DNA of 23,256 nt. It comes from DAOTVC01 sp034437215. GTDB lineage: Bacteria; Chloroflexota; Anaerolineae; B4-G1; SLSP01. Below the pieces are notes generated by a model. It did no database searches and was not told the DNA's origin. It saw only the letters and a list, made by a program, of their open reading frames with translations. Numbering within the stretch: position 1 is the first letter of the stretch; every line of letters begins with the position of its first letter. A program made the translations under genes and the position numbers. Below, in pieces: positions 15,361-23,177 of this stretch. The stretch spans positions 1 to 23,256 of the forward strand of contig DAOTVC010000010.1 of NCBI GenBank assembly GCA_034437215.1, written 5' to 3'.

Positions 15361-15388
15361 CCGGCACGCTTCGTAAGAGGCGTGCCGG
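15361..15388. terminator. hairpin between convergent ABC and STAS-like genes
   Basis: CCGGCACGC (15361-15369) and GCGTGCCGG (15380-15388) pair perfectly over a 10-base loop, 8 bp past the ABC stop codon. No T-run follows on either strand, so it is only a candidate transcript end. The rest of 15389-15484 shows no gene. Confidence 0.45.
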
Positions 15389-15484
15389 TCCCAACAGCGG
15401 AGGTCGCGAACGTCTGTAAGAAGACAACTTCCCGACGCCGGATGTGTCGAGGTCGAGTTTCACTGTCTGGGGTAGGTCGGGCAA

Positions 15485-15895
15485 TCAGTCCTGGCCCAAC
15501 TTCTCCTGCTCCTCTCGCAGCCAGGCGAGGGCATCCTCTTCGGAGGCAAAGACGCGGGAGCGTGCGTAGAGCTCCAGGGAGAGCAAGGAGACGGAGCGGA
15601 TCAGGTTGACGATGCTGGTGGCGAAGTCGCTCCCCACGACCGTGGCGACGCGCCACTTTGGGGGGAGCGGGAGGTCGGAGAGCTCCTGGGCGCGCCGGAT
15701 GCCGTAGGAGGTGGGGATGGTGATCGTTTGTACGTCGTAGAGCAGGTAGACGGGTCTGTCTTCATCGTGCGCCTGCCTAAAGACGCCAGAGACGTCCTCA
15801 AACCAGGCATCGATGCACTCCTGCCGTGTGTTGCAGAGGCGGTAGATGATGATGTCGCCCTCTACCTCTTCCTTGATGTAGTTTGGGTCGGCCAT
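15485..15895 (-). CDS. STAS/SpoIIAA-like domain protein
   Basis: 136 aa from the ATG at 15895, preceded by AAGGAG; the frame continues 7 codons further but the ribosome-binding site favours this start. The pattern is a small alpha/beta domain: EVEGDIIIYRL, then a helix with ECIDAWFEDV, PVYLLYDVQTI, KWRVATVVGSDFATSIVNLI, and a C-terminal helix with SEEDALAWLREE. It fits the SpoIIAA-like/STAS-type proteins often found singly in Chloroflexota, but no phosphorylatable Ser could be assigned. It has its own strong promoter at 15971-15943 and no operon partner. The function is unknown. Confidence 0.62.
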   Translation of the reverse strand: MADPNYIKEEVEGDIIIYRLCNTRQECIDAWFEDVSGVFRQAHDEDRPVYLLYDVQTITIPTSYGIRRAQELSDLPLPPKWRVATVVGSDFATSIVNLIRSVSLLSLELYARSRVFASEEDALAWLREEQEKLGQD

Positions 15896-15942
15896 GGTTG
15901 CTCCTTGCTGTGTCACGTTGTGGCTTGGTCGGCTACGGGGGG

Positions 15943-15971
15943 ATTATAGAGCAGGGAGGTGCGTTTGCCAA
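15943..15971 (-). promoter_or_regulatory. strong sigma70-type promoter of the STAS-like gene
   Basis: On the minus strand TTGGCA (15971-15966) and TATAAT (15948-15943) are separated by exactly 17 bp. The expected start near 15936 gives a leader of about 40 nt before the ATG at 15895. Confidence 0.75.
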
Positions 15972-16054
15972 TTCGTGGAGCGGATCGTGTGCTGGGCGCC
16001 GGTGGGCGCTAACTTTCAACTCGTAACTTTTAATTGATCTTGCAAGGAGTAGCG

Positions 16055-17092
16055 ATGAATTTCGATGGTGATATCTTTGCCCAGTGGGTGAACGAGCAGC
16101 GTGAGAACGATCCCTTCCACGGGGTCGTACACCTCAGTCGGGGGGACGAGGTCCTTTTTGCGGGCGCTTACGGCGACGCTATCCGCTCCGAGTCCATACC
16201 CAACCGCCCCCACACCCGCTTCCAGACGGCCTCGGGCTCGAAGATCTTCACGAGCGTCGCGGTCTGCCAGCTTCTGGAGCGCGGGTTGCTCACACCTCAG
16301 ACCCCCCTCAGCGAGTGCCTGGACGTCGACTTCCCCCACTTCGATCCCGGTGTGACCGTCCACCATCTCCTGACCCATACCTCGGGGATCCCTGACTACT
16401 TCGACGAGGAGACGATGGATGATTACGAGGCCCTGTGGCAAACCTTGCCCACCTACACCCTGCGGTCGCCCTCCGATTTCCTGCCTCTCTTCTACGACCG
16501 CCCCATGAAGCTCGCACCGGGGGAGCGCTTCTCCTACAACAACGCCGGTTTCGTTCTGCTGGGGCTCATCGTTGAGCAACTGACGGGACAGCGCTTCACC
16601 GACTACGTGGAAGAGCACGTCTTTGCCCGCGCCGGTATGCAGGACTCGGGCTACTTCTGGATGGACCGGCTGCCGGAGCGGACCGCCTACGCCTACATCG
16701 AGGGGCCCGACGGAACCTGGCGGACGAACTTCTTCGCCGTCCCCATCGTCGGTGGGGGTGACGGCGGGGCTTACACGACGGCGCCCGACATGGTGCGCTT
16801 CTGGCAGGCGCTGCAGGAGCGCCGCTTGCTCGGCGAGGAGGTCACGGAACTGCTGCTGACGCCTCACGTCGCCACGGGCTGGGAAGCCCCCTATACCCAC
16901 TACGGTTATGGCGTCTGGATCCATCCAGACGAGAGGGGGGTGCAGCGGTGGTTCGTGGTGGGGGGTGATCCGGGCGTGAGCTTCCAATCCTCCTACTTCC
17001 CGCGGGAGGAGGTCGTGCTCACTTTTATGGGGAACGCGGGCGAGACCCTCTGGTCCTTCGCGGGCGCTCTGGAGGAGCGCCTGGAGCTCTAG
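16055..17092 (+). CDS. serine beta-lactamase-like / class C-type hydrolase
   Basis: 345 aa from the ATG at 16055, with AAGGAG upstream; a TTG seven codons earlier lies before this site. The serine-hydrolase fold is shown by the SxxK motif S60-G-S-K63 in RFQTASGSKIFTSVAV, HHLLTHTSGIPDYF, the YxN motif Y161-N-N163 in RFSYNNAGFVLLG, and GGAYTTAPDMVRFWQAL. The third motif (KTG or HxG) appears as VVGGDPG (301-307), without a basic residue. No signal peptide is seen, so it looks cytoplasmic. Family members are esterases, peptidases or beta-lactamases; the substrate cannot be told. It ends at a strong hairpin shared with the convergent kinase gene. Confidence 0.88.
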   Translation: MNFDGDIFAQWVNEQRENDPFHGVVHLSRGDEVLFAGAYGDAIRSESIPNRPHTRFQTASGSKIFTSVAVCQLLERGLLTPQTPLSECLDVDFPHFDPGVTVHHLLTHTSGIPDYFDEETMDDYEALWQTLPTYTLRSPSDFLPLFYDRPMKLAPGERFSYNNAGFVLLGLIVEQLTGQRFTDYVEEHVFARAGMQDSGYFWMDRLPERTAYAYIEGPDGTWRTNFFAVPIVGGGDGGAYTTAPDMVRFWQALQERRLLGEEVTELLLTPHVATGWEAPYTHYGYGVWIHPDERGVQRWFVVGGDPGVSFQSSYFPREEVVLTFMGNAGETLWSFAGALEERLEL

Positions 17093-17100
17093 AGACGCGC

Positions 17101-17134
17101 CCGGCCCTCCACGCCGGCCATCGTGGAGGGCCGG
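17101..17134. terminator. bidirectional hairpin between hydrolase and kinase genes
   Basis: CCGGCCCTCCAC (17101-17112) and GTGGAGGGCCGG (17123-17134) pair perfectly (12 bp) over a 10-base loop. It sits in the 60-bp gap between convergent genes. T-runs are lacking. Confidence 0.6.
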
Positions 17135-17152
17135 GGAGGAACAGAAAGCGCC

Positions 17153-19735
17153 CTAAACGCAGACCTCGGCGTGCTGGCTCCGCAACATCTCCCGGACCAG
17201 CCGGACCAGGGCCTCCTTGGGGAAGGGCTTGTAGAGCAGGCGCACCTGGTCGCGTGCCAGGAGGGATTCGATCTCTTCGCGCACGGCATATCCTGTGAGG
17301 ATGAGGGCCTTGATCTCCGGGTCCTCCTCGCGGAGGTGACGCAGTAGGGCCTCACCCCCGAGGTCGGGCATGACCAGATCCGTGATGACCAGGTCGATGT
17401 CGCGCACTGTGCGGTAGAGGATCAGGGCGGCTCTGCCGTTTTCTGCTGTCACGACATTGTAACCGGCCCGCATAAGGATCTGCTGGGTGAGATTGCGTAC
17501 CTGCTCCTCATCCTCGACCAGCATGATCGTTCCGTGGCAACCCTTCCAGCCCTGTGAGGTGGCTTCCTCCTCTACCGGCGCTTGCCTTTCGTCCGCTTCT
17601 GCTGCGTCCAGGCCCCCTTGGTACTCGGGTAGATAGATGTAGAAGGTCGTCCCGCGCTTCTCGCGGGTCTCCAGGTCGATAAAGCCCTCGTGTTGCTTCA
17701 CGATACCGTGGACCTGGGCCAGACCGAGACCGTTGCCGTTGGGGCCCTTGGTGGTGAAGAAGGGTTCGAAGAGGTGCGAGAGAACCGCGGGGGGCATGCC
17801 GTTCCCGGTGTCCTTAACTGCCAGGCAGATCCAGTTACCTACGGACATTTCCTCAACGGGCGGCTCCTCTCCCTCCCGGACCTCTAGCTTCGAGAGGCGA
17901 ATGCGCAGCTCGCCACCGTAGGGCATGGCGTCCCTGGCGTTCATGACCAGATTCAGGAGCACCTGCTGGATTCGCGTGGGATCGGCGTGCACCGTGTGGC
18001 TGTTGGGCTCCATCTCGACGAGGAAGTGGACGTTAGCGGGCAGCGTGCGTTTAAGGATGTCGGCTACTTCCATCACGAAGGCGTTGAGGTCGACGGGTCG
18101 GGCTTCCATGGGTGCACTACGGCTGAAGTCGAGGATCTGCCTGACCAGCTTCGCTGCACGGTGAGACTCGCCGAGAACGACGTTCAGCTTCTGCTCCATC
18201 TGGGGCTCCGTGGAGCTGTCCTCCAGGACGAGCTGGGTGTAGAGCGTGATGGTGGTGAGGATGTTGTTGAAGTCGTGGGCGATGCCCCCTGCCAGCTGCC
18301 CGATGGCGGCCATGCGATCCTGCTGGCGCAGCTGCTCTTCGAGCCGCTTGCGCTCGGTGATATCCCGGGTGATGCTGAGAATCGCGGGTCGGCCCTCGTA
18401 CTCGATGAGTTGCCCGAGGATCTCCACGGGCATGATGGTGCCGTCCTTGCGTCTCTGCTCCGCCTCGAAAAAGTAGGTGCCGGCGTTGAGGATCTCCTCG
18501 ATCCTCTGTGGAACCCGGGAGGCGTGCTGGGGGGTGTCCAGATCGGCCGGGGTCATACGCAGGAGCTCTTCCCGTGTGTAGCCCAGCCGCTGGCACGCGA
18601 TCTCGTTGATCTCCAGAAAGTGCCCCTCGAGGTCGAAGACCGCGATGGCGTCGGCGGCGCTGTGGAAGAGGGTTTCGAAGCGCCGGTTACTCTCCTGGAG
18701 GGCCGCGAGCATCTCGTTAATATCGTCGGTGAGACGTCCCAGCTCATCGCCGCCCTGATCCGTTACGCGTTCCGATAGATCTCCCCGCGTCGCGATCTCG
18801 CTGACGCTCCTGCTCAGACCGGTGATGCGGGTCAGGATATTGTTCTCGAGTAGGAAGATGCTGACGGCTCCGAAGATCAGACCGCTCAGGGCGATGGAGA
18901 TCAGCACATAAGAGAGCGTCTGGCGTCCCTGCCGGTAGATATCCCGCGAGGTCTGGACCTCCACCAGGAGGAGGGGGTTGCCGTAGATGTCCGGGATCAG
19001 AGTGTAGCCCGCTACCTCCGTGGAGGAGCGGGGGACGACGAGACTCCCGGCGCTCTCTTGAAGGGTGTGAGCGACCTGCTGGAGTTCGGGCCGGACCCGC
19101 AGCTCGTCGAGTGTGAAGAAGGCAAGCGGCAGGTGGATCTGGTCGCTGAGCCCCGCGACCTTCTCCTGATCCAGGTAGCGTCCCATGATCAGCGTACCGT
19201 TGATGGGCCCCTGGTTATCGCTGGTGACGATGGGGCGGGAGGCCAGGAGCATGGGACTCCGGGGAAGGGCGAGGAGGCCGGAAAGGGTGCTCTCGGGCGA
19301 TTCGTGTTGCAGGAGGGGGGAATCCGGCTCCAGGTGTAGGCGGAGCGCCAACGGGTCCTGGACCTCTCGCTCGAGCTCCAGATCGAACGCCTTTTTGAAG
19401 ACGATCTCCCCTTCGGAGTTGAGGAAGACCATCAGGTTGAGTTGGAGGGGCGTGAAGGCCTCGTCGAGGAGGTTGGATTCAACGTAATCCTGGTTCAGGT
19501 CGTCGACAAAAGCGTAGGTATCGTTCCAGGCCGCCCAGTCGAAGAGAACGGCGTCCAGGGCGCTGATCTCATTAAACAGTGCACTGCGTGCACGTGCGAC
19601 ATTCCTTTCGACCTCGCTGGCCTCCAGTTCTGTGAAGCTGTGCAGCAGGATGGCATGGACGGCAAAGTAGAGCAGGGTCAAGAGAAGGATCGTCGTCAAG
19701 ACGATGATGAGTAAGGATTTCTTGCGTAAGGACAC
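17153..19735 (-). CDS. hybrid sensor histidine kinase: CHASE4-HAMP-PAS-HisKA-HATPase-REC
   Basis: 860 aa. TM1 lies at about 8-31, followed by an extracytoplasmic CHASE4-type sensor (about 35-270, with LDAVLFDWAAWNDTYAFV). TM2 (about 273-296) leads to a HAMP domain (about 299-350) and a PAS domain (about 353-465). The kinase core has phospho-acceptor His487 (IAHDFNNILT), N-box NLVMNARDA (595-603), DTGNGMPP (642-649) and GNGLGLAQVHG (667-677). The C-terminal receiver has Asp786 in DLVITDLVMP and Lys836. The receiver on the same chain suggests a phosphorelay or autoregulation; no output gene is adjacent. The GTG start at 19735 has AGGAG upstream; the remaining upstream stretch is discussed separately. 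The ligand is unknown. Confidence 0.94.
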   Translation of the reverse strand: MSLRKKSLLIIVLTTILLLTLLYFAVHAILLHSFTELEASEVERNVARARSALFNEISALDAVLFDWAAWNDTYAFVDDLNQDYVESNLLDEAFTPLQLNLMVFLNSEGEIVFKKAFDLELEREVQDPLALRLHLEPDSPLLQHESPESTLSGLLALPRSPMLLASRPIVTSDNQGPINGTLIMGRYLDQEKVAGLSDQIHLPLAFFTLDELRVRPELQQVAHTLQESAGSLVVPRSSTEVAGYTLIPDIYGNPLLLVEVQTSRDIYRQGRQTLSYVLISIALSGLIFGAVSIFLLENNILTRITGLSRSVSEIATRGDLSERVTDQGGDELGRLTDDINEMLAALQESNRRFETLFHSAADAIAVFDLEGHFLEINEIACQRLGYTREELLRMTPADLDTPQHASRVPQRIEEILNAGTYFFEAEQRRKDGTIMPVEILGQLIEYEGRPAILSITRDITERKRLEEQLRQQDRMAAIGQLAGGIAHDFNNILTTITLYTQLVLEDSSTEPQMEQKLNVVLGESHRAAKLVRQILDFSRSAPMEARPVDLNAFVMEVADILKRTLPANVHFLVEMEPNSHTVHADPTRIQQVLLNLVMNARDAMPYGGELRIRLSKLEVREGEEPPVEEMSVGNWICLAVKDTGNGMPPAVLSHLFEPFFTTKGPNGNGLGLAQVHGIVKQHEGFIDLETREKRGTTFYIYLPEYQGGLDAAEADERQAPVEEEATSQGWKGCHGTIMLVEDEEQVRNLTQQILMRAGYNVVTAENGRAALILYRTVRDIDLVITDLVMPDLGGEALLRHLREEDPEIKALILTGYAVREEIESLLARDQVRLLYKPFPKEALVRLVREMLRSQHAEVCV

Positions 19736-20043
19736 AGCTATTGTCGCTCCTGTTTCTCCGAGTTCGTCGGTATCTGTTACTCTGGAGATGGGACCAGGGG
19801 GCGCTGCCCGATCTCCTGATATGACGTCGCGTTTCTGTTTGTTACCGGACTCATTGATGGACGTGGCATTCCCTGAACAGCAGGTGTGAGAGGAGTCTCA
19901 CCGGCTGCACGGGCCTGATCGCCTCCGAGAGTATAGGCTCTTGTCCGAGATGCGCAACCCCCACACACCATATTCTTACTATAGCTAACAGATATCTCCT
20001 CATAGTTATATCGTTGGCGCGCCTTTGGAGTCACGACCACTTT
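19736..20043. other. upstream region of the hybrid kinase, no gene seen
   Basis: A 308-bp stretch more AT-rich toward 19960-20010. The minus-strand frame at 20040-19777 has no recognisable domain, no ribosome-binding site and ends inside the kinase leader, so it is not called. No convincing -35/-10 pair was found for the kinase gene. Confidence 0.5.
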
Positions 20044-20265
20044 TACTGATCCGGACGAGTACTGCTAAACCGAGCCGGCCTACGACCTCTCCGCCAGCGG
20101 TTAAAACCGCCGGCTACCGTATTGAAGTCGGCTTCAGCCGACTGCGGATGTGCTTCCGGTAGTGTGCTTGCTGGAGCACACTTGCTTCGTGGCAGCCTGT
20201 GGCTTGAGCCACAGGCGATGCCGGGCAGGGCTCATTAACTTTAGCCCTTTATGTCCGGATCAGTA
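20044..20265. mobile_element. 222-bp MITE-like element with 13-bp terminal inverted repeats
   Basis: TACTGATCCGGAC (20044-20056) and GTCCGGATCAGTA (20253-20265) are perfect inverted ends. The outermost TA may be a duplicated TA target, as IS630/Tc1-mariner elements make. Inside lie five successive hairpins: GCGGTT/AACCGC (20097-20110), AGTCGGCT/AGCCGACT (20126-20143), AGTGTGCT/AGCACACT (20161-20182), GCCTGTGGCT/AGCCACAGGC (20195-20216) and AGGGCT/AGCCCT (20227-20248). No ORF for a transposase is present, so it would need an enzyme supplied in trans. The internal hairpins resemble GCGGTT...CCGCCGGCTAC repeats common in other genomes. Confidence 0.68.
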
Positions 20266-20346
20266 GAGCTTCTCATCCCACCACCCGGCGAAGCCCAAAA
20301 GACCCAAGACTGCCGGCGGCCAGGATGCCTTCTACTATCTCTCCGG

Positions 20347-20352
20347 TATAAT
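20347..20352 (+). promoter_or_regulatory. candidate -10 element of the ROK kinase gene
   Basis: TATAAT, perfect consensus, 29 bp before the ATG at 20381 and downstream of the MITE-like element. No good -35 lies 16-18 bp upstream, so an activator may be needed. The gap 20266-20380 holds nothing else. Confidence 0.4.
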
Positions 20353-20380
20353 AGGGGTTCTACATGCACAGGAGGTTCAG

Positions 20381-21283
20381 ATGAAGCTGTGGGGTGGGAT
20401 TGAGGCCGGGGGGACGAAATTCGTCTGTGCCGTCGGCACAGGACCCGACGACGTGCGAGCGGAGAAGCGTTTTCCGACGGGGGCGCCCGGCGAGACGCTG
20501 CGCCAGGCGGTGGATTTCTTCAAAGAGCAGCAGGCGCAGATGGGGCTGAAACTCGATGCCCTCGGCGTCGCCTCCTTCGGTCCCGTCGACCCCAACCCGC
20601 GTTCGCCCACCTTCGGCTACATCACGACGACGCCCAAGCCCGGCTGGAGCCAGACGGACGTCGTCGGCCCCCTGCGCGAGGCCTTCGACATGCCCGTCGG
20701 CTTCGACACCGACGTCAACGGGGCGGCGCTGGCGGAGGGCCGCTGGGGAGCGGCCCAGGGGCTGGAGACCTTCATCTACCTCACCATCGGGACGGGCATC
20801 GGCGGTGGGGTGATGGCGGAGGGGCGCCTCCTCCACGGGCTGATGCACCCGGAGATGGGCCACGTCCGCCTGCCCCACGACTGGGAAGCCGACCCCTATC
20901 CGGGCTTCTGCCCCTTCCACGGTGACTGCTTCGAGGGGCTGGCGGCGGGACCGGCCCTCGAAGGGCGGTGGGAGCAGCCCGGTGAAAGCCTGCCCCCGGA
21001 CCACGAGGCCTGGGCGTTGGAGGCCCGCTACATCTCCCTGGCCCTGATGGGCTACGTCCTCACCCTCGCGCCCCAGCGGATCATCCTCGGCGGCGGGGTG
21101 ATGCAGCAGCGCCACCTCTTTCCCATGGTCCGCTCCGACGTCCAGGCGCTGCTCAACGGCTACATTCAGGCCCCCGAGATCCTCGAGGAGATCGAGAGCT
21201 ACATCGTCCCCCCTGCTCTGGGCGGTCGCGCCGGGGTCCTGGGCGCCTTCGCCCTCGCCGAACAGGCGGCGAGCAACGTTTAA
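20381..21283 (+). CDS. ROK-family fructokinase-type sugar kinase
   Basis: 300 aa. The N-terminal ATP-binding motif is GGIEAGGTKF (5-14). The catalytic Asp is probably Asp111 in DTDVNGAALAEG, followed by LTIGTGIGGG. A zinc-type cluster consists of H156-PEMG-H161 and C177-PF-H180-GD-C183, and GGGVM lies later. This set, especially GIEAGGTKFVCAVG and CPFHGDCFEG, is that of the B. subtilis YdhR/ScrK-type fructokinases (fructose to fructose-6-phosphate). Glucose or mannose could also be used. AGGAGG is 5 bp before the ATG. The gene stands alone, with no sugar transporter nearby. Confidence 0.9.
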   Translation: MKLWGGIEAGGTKFVCAVGTGPDDVRAEKRFPTGAPGETLRQAVDFFKEQQAQMGLKLDALGVASFGPVDPNPRSPTFGYITTTPKPGWSQTDVVGPLREAFDMPVGFDTDVNGAALAEGRWGAAQGLETFIYLTIGTGIGGGVMAEGRLLHGLMHPEMGHVRLPHDWEADPYPGFCPFHGDCFEGLAAGPALEGRWEQPGESLPPDHEAWALEARYISLALMGYVLTLAPQRIILGGGVMQQRHLFPMVRSDVQALLNGYIQAPEILEEIESYIVPPALGGRAGVLGAFALAEQAASNV

Positions 21284-21370
21284 GCGCTCGTAAACGATCA
21301 ACTTCCCGAGTGATTGTGATCTACCTCTCGCTGTTCCCCCTGCGTTCAGTATAAAATGCGCGTTCTCCCA

Positions 21371-21398
21371 TTGACGATAATGCTTAGCTGTGTATAAT
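21371..21398 (+). promoter_or_regulatory. candidate promoter of the response regulator gene
   Basis: TTGACG (21371-21376) and TATAAT (21393-21398), spacing 16 bp. The start near 21405 leaves a leader of about 85 nt before the GTG at 21491. Confidence 0.65.
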
Positions 21399-21490
21399 GC
21401 GACTGGATTGTAGAAATTATCCGTAACGTCTCACGAGTGGGCGGCGATTATTTGCAAGGGTGGCCAACTGTCGCTTGAACAGGAGGGAAG

Positions 21491-22162
21491 GTGACCATTC
21501 GGGTCGTGTTAGCCGACGATCATCCCCAGACGCGCCAGGGCGTCCGTGCCGCGCTGGAGGGAGCGCCGGACATCAGAGTGGTGGGAGAAGCCGGCGACGG
21601 CGCGGAGGCGCAAGAGCTCGTCGCAGCGCTGCGCCCCGACATCCTGCTGCTGGATCTCGTGATGCCCGGCCCCAGCCCCGCCGACATCGAACGCTGGGTG
21701 CGCGCCGAGTACCCGGAGACCGTGACGCTGATCCTGACGGGCCACGATCGGGACGCCCTCCTGGCGGAGATGGAGAGGGCAGGCGCAGTGGGCTTTCTCA
21801 CCAAGGACGGGGACACGCCCGCGCTGGTGGAGGCCATCCGGCGGGCGGCGAAGGGTGAGGTGCTCTACACGTCCAAGCAGCTGGCGCGCGCTCGCCGCTG
21901 GCGGGAGGAGGTGGGCCAGCGCTGGGAGAGCCTCACGGCGCGGGAGCAGGAAGTGGCGCTCCAGATCGCCGCCGGCAAGGGCAACCGGGAGATCGCCGAG
22001 ACGTTGGAGATCGGCGCCCACACCGTGGAGACCCACGTCGGCAACGTCCTGCGCAAACTGGATCTCGCCTCCCGGACCGAGGTCGCCGTCTGGCTCTGGA
22101 AACACGGGCTGGTCGAAGAAGCGTGCGCCCCTGGTGGATTTCCACCAGAGAAAGATGGTTGA
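21491..22162 (+). CDS. NarL/FixJ-family response regulator (REC + LuxR-type HTH)
   Basis: 223 aa. Receiver domain: acidic pair Asp9/Asp10, phospho-acceptor Asp55 (LLLDLVMPG), Thr83 and Lys105 (LTKDG). The linker is RRWREEVGQRW. The LuxR-type DNA-binding domain covers 147-205 (LTAREQEVALQIAAGKGNREIAETL...VETHVGNVLRKL). The GTG start at 21491 has AGGAGG just upstream. It has its own promoter and no adjacent kinase. The hybrid kinase 1.8 kb to the left is a possible, unproven partner, although it has its own receiver. A perfect hairpin (CTGGTGGA/TCCACCAG) lies inside the last codons. Confidence 0.94.
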   Translation: MTIRVVLADDHPQTRQGVRAALEGAPDIRVVGEAGDGAEAQELVAALRPDILLLDLVMPGPSPADIERWVRAEYPETVTLILTGHDRDALLAEMERAGAVGFLTKDGDTPALVEAIRRAAKGEVLYTSKQLARARRWREEVGQRWESLTAREQEVALQIAAGKGNREIAETLEIGAHTVETHVGNVLRKLDLASRTEVAVWLWKHGLVEEACAPGGFPPEKDG

Positions 22163-22171
22163 TTTCCAGGA

Positions 22172-22201
22172 TTGACGGGGCCTGCAGCGGCGTGATAGGA
22201 T
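22172..22201 (+). promoter_or_regulatory. candidate promoter of the frameshifted secreted-protein gene
   Basis: TTGACG (22172-22177) and TAGGAT (22196-22201), 18 bp apart, with a TGA extended -10 just before TAGGAT. The leader carries the hairpin CACCGG/CCGGTG (22211-22227) before the start codon at 22263. Confidence 0.45.
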
Positions 22202-22262
22202 GGATAACGTCACCGGGGGGTCCGGTGCACAAAAATCCAATCACACGAAAGGGGGGTAAATC

Positions 22263-22777
22263 ATGAAACGTCGCTGGATGGCTGTAAGCTTGGTTGTAGT
22301 AATGGTGGTAATGTTGCTGACCCCACTAACAGTTTCCGCAAATCCGATTCCCCCTCATGAGAATCTGGAACGACACGAACACGAAGAACTCTTCAACCAG
22401 TATGATTTTGTAAGCCTGGATAGAGTTCCTGATTGGCTGATCGAGAGTGCGCCAAGTATTCAGGTCTATATTTACGGAAAAATTCGCCCCGTATTTTAGG
22501 TGGTACTGGCCCCATTGCTGGAGTGAGCGATGTTCTTGGCCATGGTTGTAGCGAAACCAGCACCTATATTGCCTTTGAACCTGTTTCATATTCGCAGACT
22601 GACGATTTGAGGGTCTATTCTTCTGATAACGATAACCAACTTCACATCATAGGTCATCTGGGCTTAGGTGGCCATGCTTCTTGTTACTATGGTTCGTGTG
22701 CCTGGTTCCTATGTGGAGAATCTGCTAGCAACGGCTCTGAGTACGATGGTTGGTCCTACAGTCTGTGGCTGAAGTGA
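22263..22777 (+). pseudogene. secreted protein gene broken by a one-base frameshift
   Basis: The first half, from the ATG at 22263, has a signal peptide (MKRRWMAVSLVVVMVVMLL, cleavage near SA-NP) and stops at 22499. The second half (in the -1 frame, to 22777) is clearly coding-like: GGTGPIAGVSDVLGHGC, SETSTYIAFEPVS, and a Cys-rich end ASCYYGSCAWFLCG. The break maps to the A5 run at 22478-22482. One extra A restores a single frame (GKNSPRILGG junction), giving 171 aa over 516 nt. It may be a real pseudogene, a recoded gene or an assembly error. Base composition is AT-richer than its neighbours. G-rich sequence lies before the ATG. No family was recognised. Confidence 0.72.
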
Positions 22778-22829
22778 GTAGACAACAAAAGTGCTTGCAC
22801 AAAATATTACCCTAGGAGGTAACTTGTAC

Positions 22830-23177
22830 ATGAGATTAAAACTGTTGATAGTTATCTTGCTGCTGGGGCTCCTACTCAGCAACGGTTGTCAGAGACAGCC
22901 ACCGTTTGTGGAGTTCGTCAATTACACGGAACACGACTTCTGCCAAATTCAAGTTTCGCCACCCCATCAACGTGAGTGGGGACCAAATCTTTTGGAGGTA
23001 GAAGTTTTCTCCACCGGAGACCATTACGAGATTCACGACCTGGAACCAGGGATGTACGATTTTCGTTTCGTGCCCTGTGATGAAACAACGCGTCCCCTGG
23101 ATTATTATGGGTTCATCATCGACTTCACCGATAGCCATCAGCTGGTATTCCCTCTCGGACTTTCCCCGAAAAACTAA
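22830..23177 (+). CDS. small secreted lipoprotein, related to the N-terminal domain of the large lipoprotein
   Basis: 115 aa from the ATG at 22830, with AGGAGG 10 bp upstream; the frame extends 13 codons upstream, but that part runs through this site. A signal peptide ends in LSNGC with Cys20 lipidated. The mature part (VEFVNYTEHDFCQIQVSPPHQREWG...LEPGMYDFRF...GFIIDFTDSHQLVF) matches residues 76-152 of the 2514-3548 lipoprotein in order and spacing: V-N-x-[TS], I-x-V/I-SP, WG, G-x-YD, and DSH. The domain is likely a small extracellular beta fold of unknown function. The gene is AT-rich like the preceding one and has no obvious own promoter. Confidence 0.72.
   Translation: MRLKLLIVILLLGLLLSNGCQRQPPFVEFVNYTEHDFCQIQVSPPHQREWGPNLLEVEVFSTGDHYEIHDLEPGMYDFRFVPCDETTRPLDYYGFIIDFTDSHQLVFPLGLSPKN

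Noticed and set aside
19777..20040. 87-aa minus-strand frame before the hybrid kinase.
   Set aside because: No recognisable domain or ribosome-binding site; probably leader sequence.
20044..20265. CRISPR array, because of the repeated hairpins.
   Set aside because: The hairpins differ from one another and are not evenly spaced, and no cas gene is present.
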